From Mauremys mutica (Eukaryota; Chordata; Testudines; Geoemydidae): a stretch of 64,000 nucleotides of DNA. Under the pieces are notes generated by a model. That model did no database searches. It worked only from the letters and a program-made list of their open reading frames with translations, and was not told the DNA's origin. The stretch is from NCBI RefSeq assembly GCF_020497125.1, contig NC_059072.1, positions 309,770,781 to 309,834,780 of the forward strand, given 5' to 3'. Numbering within the stretch: position 1 is the stretch's first letter; each line of letters opens with the position of its first letter. Below are positions 55,126 to 64,000 of the stretch, piece after piece. The position numbers and the translations under genes are program-made.

Positions 55126-55401
55126 TGGACTTGTTACTCACAGTGGGCAGCCTTTAGTTCTCCAAGTAGTTCCTTAGACTTCACTGGGATTTCTGCTGTG
55201 ACTGGGTTAATGTGGATGTGACTGGGCTGCTGAGGTTTCTGAGGAGCTCATTTACCATGGCTCGGAACCCCCTAGAATCCCTAGTGTGGGGTAGGGGTAG
55301 CAGCTGGAGCTGGTTGAAAAAATAAAAAAAAAATTGACAAGGGTGGGGCGGGGGGCAAAAATGTTCCCATGCCAGCTGTGTGGGTTGCACTCCCCCTAAG
55401 T

Positions 55402-55941
55402 CAGAGGTGGGCAAACTACGGCCCATGGGCCACATCCAGCCCGCGGGACCGTCCTGCCCAGCCCTTGAGTTCCTAGCTGGGGAGGCTAGTCCCCGGCCCC
55501 TCCTCTGCTGTCCTCTCTCTCCCGCAGCCTCAGTGTGCCGTGCCGCCAGAGCTCTGCCCCACCACTCCTGCGGGGTGGCATGGCTGGCTCCGGCTGGGCG
55601 GTGGGCCTGTGAGCTCCTGCTGCTCTGAGCAGCATGGTAAGGGAGCGGGGGTTGGATAAGGGGCTGGGGGTCCTGGGAGCAGTCAGGGGACAGGGAGCAG
55701 GGGGTGGTTGGATAGGTATGGGAGTCCCAGGAGGTGATTAGGGGTGGGGGTTGGATAGGGGTCAGGGCAGTCAGGGGACAGGGAGCAGAGGGAACTGGAT
55801 AGGGGGTGGGGTCCCAGGGGGCAGGGCAGTCAGGGGACAAGGAGCAGAGGGGTTTGGATAGGCATGGAAGTCCTGGGGGGGCTGTCTGGGGGCAGGGGTG
55901 TGGATAGGGGTCAGGGCAGTCAAGGGACAGGGAACAGGGGT
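55402..55941 (+). mobile_element. hAT-type element, left end, running into a minisatellite
   Basis: The left terminus CAGAGGTGGGCAAACTACGG is followed by GC-rich sequence related to the reverse strand of 50553-50802. From 55636 to 55941 a G-rich tandem array takes over: CAGTCAGGGGACAGGGAGCAG-like units start at 55680, 55768, 55827 and 55917 (spacing about 59-90). The right terminus was not found. Confidence 0.7.
55636..55941 (+). repeat. G-rich minisatellite
   Basis: Repeated GGTTGGATAGGGG and GGCAGTCAGGGGACAGGGAGC words with variable spacing. On the reverse strand they produce proline-rich open frames that are not genes. Confidence 0.8.
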
Positions 55942-56271
55942 GTATGCCTTAGCATACCAAGTTAAGTGGCTTGCCTTCCTCCTTTGTGCTGTACCAGGAT
56001 CCACACTGGATAGATTCTCTGTGAAATGGAAGTATTAGCTTGGGTAATAAAAACATCAATACAAGACTCTTTGCCTTCTTAAGACTTCAACAGTGAGACA
56101 GCACCTCCCATTCTAATTAAAATGAATCTTTTTAATTGGGGCCCCTCTGCTTCTTTGGGGGTGTGTCTCCACCTCAAATTAATCTCCTTCACCTAACTCA
56201 GGCTCCTACAGCATGGCATGGCTATCCTCCTTTGCACTCAGGACGACTAGACAGACCTCAGTCAAACCCAG

Positions 56272-56646
56272 TTGATGCACAGGCACCCCTTTCCTCCTTT
56301 TGCAGGGGATGCTCAACTCCTGCTCCGCCCCAGGCTCCGTCCCCACTCCACCCTTCCCCCAAGGCTCCATCCCCGCCCTACCTCTTCCTGCCTATTCCGC
56401 CCCGCCCCGAGCATGCCCCATCCATGCTTCTCCCCCTCCCCACAGTGCCTCCTGCATGCCGTGGAACAGCTGATTGTGGTGGGTGGGAGGTGCTGGGAGA
56501 GAGGGAGAGGAGTTGATCGGCAGGCCTGCTGGTGGGTGGGAGGCACTGGGGGAGGGGGAGAGATGGCTGCTGGTGGGTGCTAAGCACCCACTAATTTTTT
56601 ACAAGGGTGCTCCAGCCCTGAAGCACCCACGGAGTCGGCATCTATG
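56272..56646. mobile_element. Miniature GC-rich inverted-repeat element
   Basis: The left end (GATGCACAGGCACCCC) and right end (GGTGCTCCAGCC ... GAGTCGGCATC) look like decayed inverse repeats. The interior contrasts a C-rich left half with a G-rich right half (GGTGGGTGGGAGGTGCTGGG). Boundaries are approximate. Confidence 0.5.
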
Positions 56647-57949
56647 GGTTGATTTCACTTTTTAATTGTCTGAACGTGTAATGGATGAGTGACAGAAAGC
56701 AAGCTACCCCTTAAATGCTCATTGTGTCCAAGGGTCTCCCTGTCTACCCCACGCAGCAAGAGACACAAATGCGAAGTGGAATCTGGGCCTCTTCTGCAGG
56801 GAAAGCAGAGCCTCTCGAGTAGGGCAGCCCACCAGCAAGCAGTTTTAGAAGCATGTCTAGGAGAATCAAAGATTTGCGAGTGAGATCCAGTAACTGAAGA
56901 GGCAGGAATCCAGATGGCCACCCTCCTGTATCAACATTACATAGATGAGAATCAAAAGGAGAAAATGTCACAAGTGTAAACAGTGTATGAGAGCAAACCA
57001 TAATGCTTGGACTGGCTGTAATCCAAGCGCCCACCCTCTTATCACACAACACACTATGATCAAACACGGGAGCGAGCCATAGCATCTGTGACTGAAGCAT
57101 CTAATGAATGTTTGCGTGGGGAGCAAGGCTAGAGGTTGGCTCAGTAGAGAAGCGGAAAAGACCGCTCGGGAACACGTGGCAAATTGCCTGACCAGCGCAA
57201 TGTGCAGCAGGGGAGGAAAGACATGAAACAAAAGCCTTCCTGCAGGGGCAAAGAGACGAGACCAACCGCTGACATAAATGGAACAACACAGCTTGCTGCA
57301 GGGGCCAGAACTGCTGGGGCAGGCAAGGCCACGAGTTGTAAAAACAAAGTTTTAAAGTAGGAAATGTAACGAATAAAAATAGCCCCCCTCCCATCTCCTC
57401 CCACCCCAACCATGTCTAATTAGACACTAAGGAGCAACGCTGCAAATGGACGGCTGGGCAGCCGATTGGCAACCCATCTGAGAGACTGGCTGGGACCCAT
57501 CCCTGTTTTGTAGTGGGGGGTTAGTAAAACCTGGGGCACAGCAAGCTATGCCATGACTTGTTTAACACTGACGCTGGGCTGTCCAACTGTTTCTGTTGAT
57601 TACTCACTTGTATGGCTCCACCTCACCTCTCAATGCCCTCATTCCAACAGCACTTATTTCAGAAAACATTGCATGCTCCCGACTACCAGCCAATACTCCA
57701 AGGCTCATAGTTTGAGAACTACTTGCCTAGCTGACCACAGCAGTGACATTAATTCCACTGGGCCTTCCTTCCCATAGGAAAATTAAAAACACAGTTGACA
57801 ACTGTTGTGGAGCAGGCATTTTTACCACTAGGTCATCTAAGCCCAGAGTCAGATAGGAACACACAGTGATAGAACACCTTCCCCTCCTGTTTACACTACA
57901 GCTTCTGGCACTACTATCAGTTAGGTGAGTTAACTGATAGTTAACTAAG
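56647..57949. other. Intergenic sequence, no gene recognised
   Basis: Short frames on both strands lack domains or splice context. Confidence 0.45.
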
Positions 57950-57995
57950 TGAGGTGCCTAACTTCTATTGACTTTCAATGGGAGTTAGGCACCCC
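57950..57995. repeat. Short palindrome
   Basis: GGTGCCTAACT and AGTTAGGCACC face each other around TTGACTTTCAATGG. Likely a relic of an interspersed palindromic repeat. Confidence 0.7.
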
Positions 57996-58554
57996 ACCTG
58001 CTTAGATGCTTTTATAAATCATCTATTGGCCTAAATGCCTTTGAAAATCCAGCCCCTAGGCATATTTGAAAATTTTGCCCAGAGTTACTCTTTGCCATGG
58101 CCCGATCAATCTCTAATGTCTATTTTTTCGTGCTCTGTACAGTCTACATTTAAATGGGGATTTCCCTGATTCCCTTAGAAGATCATTCCACAGTTGAATA
58201 GATCTCCCTTGCGGAAAAAGGGAAACAAACAAAAAACAACACATAAGAGTTTAGAGGATGGTTGGTGCTTTCTGATTTTTCTCCTCCTTCCTCTTTAAAT
58301 GGTCCATTCCTCCATTTTTTCCTGCTCCTCTTCACTTCTCATTTTCTGGAATGTTTTTTCCAATGTCCATCTATTGTCTATTTCTTTGACAGCATGCCTT
58401 ATGTTTCAATATAGAAATCTGTTGATCACATGAATAAAATAAAATTAAAAAAACCCATGGTGTGCTACCAACTAACACTGCACTGTGGTTCAAGCACTCT
58501 AGTTTTGGGAAATAAAATAATGGTGGTTGACAGATGAGCTGACTACATCTCTGG
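57996..58554. other. Intergenic sequence, nothing recognised
   Basis: No supported feature. Confidence 0.4.
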
Positions 58555-58665
58555 TGAAACTAACCAAATGGTTAGGCTGCTAGCCTGGGACATGGGAGAC
58601 CTATGTTCAATTCCCTCCTCTGCCACTGACTTCTTGTGTTACTTTTGGCAAATTACTTAGGGGGA
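58555..58665 (+). repeat. MIR-like SINE fragment
   Basis: GGTTAGGCTGCTAGCCTGGGAC, GTTCAATTCCCTCCTCTGCCACTGACTTC and GTTACTTTTGGCAAATTACTTAG follow the MIR head and core order. The GTTCAATTCC part corresponds to the pol III B box. Confidence 0.7.
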
Positions 58666-60712
58666 GAGCCACAAAGAGACTTAGCTGTTACAGTGTTCAG
58701 CATTGCAATGCTGAACACCGTGGAGCTGTTCTGCCAAGTGGGATCTGCAGCCCCCAGTTAGGCGCCCAGGCTTTCTGTACAATGCAGGGGGCGGGATTAG
58801 ACACCTAAGAAAGGGATTCTCAGAAGTCTGCATGCTGAGGAGCTGCCTAGCTAGCTGGGACTGAAATGCAGAGGAAAGGGGTATAAGCCCCAGATTCACA
58901 AAGGTACTGAGGTGCCTAATTCCCATTGAGCTGGGCCTTACATGCCTGATTGACAAACTGGGGGGAGGTGCCTATCTCTACTCAGGAATCTCAGGCACCC
59001 TCTCCCAGAGTTAGCTGTCTAAGCCGGATCAGCCTTTTATTGCAAAAACCACTCAAGAGAGATTCCCCATCTCATTACAGTCAATAATCCAGGATCAGGG
59101 CACTTGGCTAGGAAGTGTGAGACCCAAGTTAAAGTCCCCAAGTTTCTCACCTCCGCAATGAGTGCCCTGACCACAAGGCTGTTGAGTACTCTGGGGTGGA
59201 TCTTGTTCGACCTCTCCCGTTAACACTGAGGAAGTGGATGATCCATTTTGTTATTTCTATTACACTGTTTCTGAGCCCAACTTAGAAAACTGTAAAATAG
59301 ATGCATTGGACAGACATCGCGGGTGAAATCTTGGCCCCATTGAAGTCAATGGGAGTTTTGCCGTTGACAATTCCAGCCCTTCACTTTGCTTTGGTTGTGC
59401 TGTCTGTTGCTTACTATCCCTAATGTCAGCTGTGGCAGTTGGAGGCACCAGTGACTGAGGCGTGTCTGAGCTGCTCTGTGCTGAACCTGTCAATGTGAAT
59501 CAGCATGAGAGCTGCTGAGTGAATGAGGGAACGAAATTAGATTTATTCAGATTCACGTTTTTCTCGGTTGTGTCAGAAAAATCAAAATGGAGGATGGAGA
59601 GAAACTAGCTTAGCTAATTAAAATGTGTCATTGGGGTTTAAACAGCAAAGGTGGAGGTAGAGAAAAACTCAGTGGGGAAGGGAACTCTGATTCACACCAG
59701 AAGCAGGTTATCATAGCCGCCTTTTTTTACCAGTCATGTTATAGGGGATAATTAGACAAGGAGCCAGTTTGATCCCAGTGTTAAGTCCACTACTGAAGGC
59801 AATTGATTTACACCAATGTTGCATTTAGCCTCAATAACTCTCTAGTCTTACTGGCCAAGAGTCTCCACTTGCAGTGACGTATGCTTCTAAATGCACCAAG
59901 ATTTGGAAATAATAATACATGGTAGCAAACTACTTCCTGGGGCCTTGACTAGATTTGAATGGTCAAATGAAACTTGTTGATCTCTGTGAATGTGCTGCTT
60001 ATGGTAGTAGGTATGGGGCTATCTCTCAGTGCAGCTTTTGTGTCAATGACCGTGCAGAAAAGCCAAGACCTGTTTGTTCAGCTAGAACATGCTTACTTAA
60101 GCTTATTTTTCCCCTGAAACTCAACTTTCCTAATTCTGTGTGGGAGGCTTTTTTTTTTTTCTTCCAGGCTTTTTAAAGTAACATCAGTATTGCAACTAAT
60201 GAGGCAGTGGAAAGCAAGCTGGTCTGTTCAGTGTGGCTAATGACTCCATTCCCGGGAGCCTAATCAAAGATTTGTACATTTAATTGCTGTCAAGTCAGCT
60301 CCAGCCACCTGCCATTTCTGCCACACCTGAGCTCCCATCTCAGTGGCCCATGATTCTAAATGAATCCATCTCTATTTCTAAAGGAAGGAAAACAGAGCTG
60401 CCCGGCAACCCTGAAACGGTGCTTTACGCACAGAGCAAAGATCAAACAGACTGTGTTGTAACTGAGCAATAGATCTTAGCTGTATGTGACTGAGAACTTC
60501 TTTTTTTTTTTTTAGCTCAGTTTGGGGATTGGAAAAAAGTGGGGAATGTACCCATGCGTGGATCTGCTCCAGTCTATAGTCAGAACTCACTGCTGTCCCG
60601 ATAGGGGTGGAGAAGACATTTCCTGGCCTGCCAATGAACAATGATAGACTAAATTTTAGCTGATGGAAAATATCATTAGAGTCTGTGGTCCCACTCCTGC
60701 AATGGTCTAGGG
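58666..60712. other. Intergenic sequence, no gene recognised
   Basis: Scattered short palindromic words (for example ATTGAAGTCAATGGGAG near 59340) suggest decayed repeats. No ORF with a domain. Confidence 0.45.
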
Positions 60713-61463
60713 CAGGGGTGGGCAAACCACGGCCCACGGGCCGGATCCGGCCCCTCAGGGCTTTGGATCCGGCCCGTGGGATTGTCCCCCGTGGTGCTGC
60801 AGGCCCCACACCGGTCTCAGAAGCGGCCGGAACCACTTCTCTGCAGCCCCCCAGGGGCGGGGGGGGCAGAGGGCTCCATGTGTTGCCCTTGCTGCCAGGC
60901 ACTGCCTCCCGCAGCTCCCATTGGTTGGGAACGGGGAACCATGGCCAATGGGAGCTTTGGAGGAGGTACCTGGAGGCGCGGCAAGGGCAGCGCATGCGGA
61001 GCCCTCCACCCCCCTTCCCCCAGGGGCGACAGCGCTTTCCGGAACGGCGCAGCATGGGGCCAGGGCAGGCGTGCAGGGAGCCTGCCCTGGCTCCGGTTCG
61101 CACCGCTGCCACCCCAGAGCTGCTTTAGGTAAGTGGCACGGGCCGGAGCCCGAACCCCTCCTGCACCCCGCCCCCCAACTCCCTGTCCTAAGCCCTCTGC
61201 CTGCACCTCCCACACCTCCTGCACCCCTACCCCCTGCCCTGAGCCCCCTCTCGCACTCGGCACCCCTCCTGCACGCCAACCCCCTTCCAAGCTCCCTCAT
61301 ATGCCCTGCACCCCTCCTCTGCCCCAATCCCTTGCCCCTTCCTGCACACCACACCCCCTCTCACATCCCATACTCCCTCTTGCACCCCAACCCCCGCCCC
61401 GGCCCTGCATACAATTTCCCCACCCAGATGTGGCCCTCGGCTCAAAAAGTTTCCCCACCCCTG
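60713..61463. mobile_element. hAT-type element (751 bp) with C-rich interior
   Basis: CAGGGGTGGGCAAAC and GTTTCCCCACCCCTG are inverse ends. The flanks GTCTAGGG (60705-60712) and GTCTAGTA (61464-61471) match at 6 of 8. The right half (61146-61420) is a degenerate C-rich tandem array of CTGCACCCC-like words. Long open frames on both strands are composition artefacts. No transposase domain. Confidence 0.85.
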
Positions 61464-61676
61464 GTCTAGTAGGATAACCTTTGTCCTTTGCCATTATGAG
61501 TAAACTTTGTCCTTTGCCATTAAAACATCTATTCCTGAACATTCCTCCCCTTCCTGTCATGGCTACAGGTGACAGAGGTAGGACTAGGTTTTGTTGGACC
61601 ATGCTCCCCTAATCCTAATTCCCATTTTTTTCCCCCAGAAAACGTTAGAAAAAGACCTAAGGTTCTTGCTACTATG

Positions 61677-62935
61677 TGTAACCCTTCTGGCCCTCTGAGT
61701 TGGCAGCAACAAGGGCCGGGTTCAGTATCCAGGGGTTCCGTTTCAATAACACAATGCAAAACCGGCTCGAGCCCCCACCCAGTGACCTGGGACAATTACA
61801 TACCACCCCCCCCTGGGCGCCTCTAGGAGGGAATACTTCCCCACTCGCAAGCACGGAGTCTGAGTGTAGCAAAATCCTTTTAATAAAGGAGGGAAACAAT
61901 GCGGCATCACATTAGAGAAACACCACAAACAGGATTATAACACAAACCATAAGAAAAAAACCCCACCTCCAAGTACGTTTGGCAATGTTCTTTCCCCCTT
62001 AGGATCTTAAGTCCAATCACTCCAAAGTCCAACAACCCAAAAGTCTCTGGTCAGTGCCACCCCAGAGTTTAAAAGTTTATCTGCAGAGCTTTACCCCTCC
62101 AGCCTGGGTGGAAATGGGGGGGGGGCGCACACAGGGTGTTAAGGGGCACCTTACGTGGGCCGGGGCCAACTGCTCCACCTCTCCGTGGAGTTCTGCTGCA
62201 GCCTTCACCACGACCGGCTCCATTCCACCAGCTGTGCCGCTCCTCCAGCCGACCCGTGACCTGCTCCAGCCGTCCCCGCAAACCGATCCACTCCGCTCAC
62301 TGTTCCATGGGCTTCTCCAACGTGCTGCAACCTGCTCCGCTCTGCCAGCTGCTTAGCGATAGATCTTCAGGCTCCCCCACTCGTTAACACAGCACTCAGT
62401 GATCTCAGCTCAGTAAGCTTAGCTCTTTTAGTGATTTCAGCTCTTAGTAGGGGAGCCCCAGTGCTGGTGCACCATTGGCCCAACGTGAATTCAGCTCAGC
62501 AGCCTCTAGATGGACTCCTAATGGATTCAAAATTAGCTCTGCTCTTCAACAGTGGAGAGAGGAGGATGTGCAGTTGGTGTTCTAGGCCCATACCATCAGG
62601 TGTACACACCAGTCCCCAACCTCTCTCATTTCACTGGCTTTTGGCACCCATGTCCCTTGTCTAGCAAGTGCTACTTAATTGCTGTTGAGACATCTCTGGC
62701 ATAAAGCAGTCTCATAGTTCCTCATTCACATAATCAGGGTGACAACACTTTATTCCTCCTGCCCCAATAACAAAGAAATTGGGGATCCCAGAGCTGTCAA
62801 AATAACCATCCCAGGCTGCCGTGTTCTATACTAGGTGGGGTGGGTGTGCCAATGCAAATACCTGAAATTCCTTTCCACACTCCCCATAATTCACCACCAG
62901 ATGTCAGGGTAGAGCTCATCCTGACTCTGCTTACA
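61677..62935 (-). repeat. Solo LTR, 1,259 bp (family L1.26, copy 2)
   Basis: Reverse complement of the LTR at 22931-24206. The plus strand begins TGTAACCC and ends GCTTACA. A 4-bp duplication TATG flanks it (61673-61676 and 62936-62939). No internal coding region on either side, so it arose by LTR-LTR recombination. Copies 1 and 2 differ by substitutions and small indels, indicating age. Confidence 0.85.
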
Positions 62936-63419
62936 TATGCTTTGGGGAAATTTCCTTCGTGACCCCAAATATAGCTATTTGCTAAATTCTGTCCGTATAA
63001 GCAAGACTCCTTCCGGTGAGTTATACTAGCCTATTTACAACTCTGTGCTTAATTGCACAGATGCTTTAGAAATATCTAGGATAGAAATAAATGCCACCAT
63101 ATATGATTGGTGTCTGGATAATTGTCCATTTTTTTCTTTAATCAATGCAGCATGCAAGGATTGAGATAAATATTGCCTAGAAAAGGGATCAGCATACTTA
63201 CAGCCCATGCATTGCAATGAAAGTTTGACATTCTCAAAGGCCTGGTTCTTATTTATATTAAGGCCTCTTTACACCCCTGTGGCAGTGTAAAGGGGACATA
63301 AAGTATGTGTCAGTGTTAATTCACTTCCATGTTAAAGCTCCTTTACTTTGGTAGAGCACTCTAATGGTATGGGCACACTGCAATTACAGCCCCACAGTTG
63401 GCCCTCCATTTCCGGGAGG
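62936..63419. other. Intergenic sequence, nothing recognised
   Basis: No supported feature. Confidence 0.4.
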
Positions 63420-63925
63420 TTTTCACAAAACACACAATTAGATTGTGGAACTCATTGTCACTGAGGCCAAGAGCTTTACAGGATTCAAAAATGGATGGGA
63501 CACTTCTTCTGTAAGCCTCTCACTTTTTCAGAGCAGGGACTGGCTACTAAACTGTTTGTGCAGTACCTTGCACAATGGACCTCATTCTCAGTTGGTCCCT
63601 TGCCTCTACCACAATAAACATGATTAACAACTCTGAATAATAAAGATATCCAGAGTTGCAATGGTAAAGATGTAAAAAGGCAGCAAGAGTTTCAGAAGGC
63701 ATATTAAAATCTCACATTTCAGGGCATCAACTAACCTCTAACTAATGGGGATTAGAGGAAACTGTCCCTATGAGCAGATTACTCCATAACGATCTTCTGC
63801 AGGGCTCTTTGCACTTTTTCTGAAGAAGCTGGTTCTGCCCCTCTCTCATGAGACAGATTGTGGGACTAGAAGGACCCTAATCTTGACCCACCATGGCAAT
63901 TCCTGTGCTCCTAGGTGTCTTTGAT
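63420..63925 (+). mobile_element. CR1-type LINE 3' fragment, interrupted
   Basis: ACAATTAGATTGTGGAACTCATTG and AGGATTCAAAAATGGATGGGAC match a LINE 3' region. After an inserted repeat tail (63506-63627) homology resumes with GATATCCAGAGTTGCAATGG and GCATCAACTAACCTCTAAC. Old and broken. Confidence 0.6.
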
Positions 63926-64000
63926 CTATTTTATTGCTCAGAGCTGACTAGGGTGAGGATAGGGGAAGCACTGGGCAGAGTGCTGCTGGGCAAGCATCCC

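Noticed and set aside
55181..55840. 219-codon reverse-strand frame rich in proline
   Set aside because: It is the complement of the G-rich minisatellite and hAT end, so it is not a gene.
60378..61469. Several long overlapping frames on both strands (up to 244 codons)
   Set aside because: They overlap a GC- and C-rich hAT-type element; the proline-, glycine- and alanine-rich products follow base composition.

Overview
This window looks like gene-poor DNA from a vertebrate nuclear genome. I found no convincing host protein-coding gene, rRNA or tRNA. The repeat content (chicken-repeat-1 (CR1) LINEs in both orientations, MIR-like SINEs, many short hAT-type elements, Gypsy elements of the integrase-first type and solo LTRs) points to a reptile, most likely a turtle. 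That assignment rests on recognising repeat families, not on a host gene.

Region by region. Positions 1-4837 hold the 3' part of an older Gypsy element (element A): a long gag-pol frame and its 3' LTR. From 4838 to about 22.9 kb there are CR1 fragments and a mosaic of nested miniature DNA transposons. A 1.28-kb solo LTR lies at 22931-24206. From 27.8 to 34.1 kb there are CR1 copies in opposite orientations, one of which still carries ORF1 with an SGNH-hydrolase (esterase) signature. Positions 35719-42664 hold a complete Gypsy element (element B). It has two 767-bp LTRs that differ at one visible base, a 5-bp target duplication, a primer-binding site matching the 3' end of tRNA-Leu, an intact gag, and an intact pol separated from gag by a single in-frame TGA. 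It splits an old MIR-like repeat. From 43 to 50.2 kb there are more CR1 pieces, one of them invaded by a miniature element, a SINE-like unit and a 533-bp solo LTR. From 50.5 to 64 kb there are several hAT-type elements with 8-bp target duplications, minisatellite-like tracts, MIR fragments, a second copy of the 1.26-kb LTR in opposite orientation, and a final CR1 fragment.

The functional interest is in the two Gypsy elements. Both place integrase upstream of reverse transcriptase, the arrangement of Gmr1-like elements, and their Gag capsid regions resemble the SCAN domain of vertebrate zinc-finger proteins. Element B appears young and has the features needed for a retrotransposition cycle: promoter-bearing LTRs, primer site, Gag, protease, integrase, RT/RNase H and polypurine tract. 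Element A has a frameshift in gag and is probably dead. Repeat family names come from memory of the families; no database search was possible.
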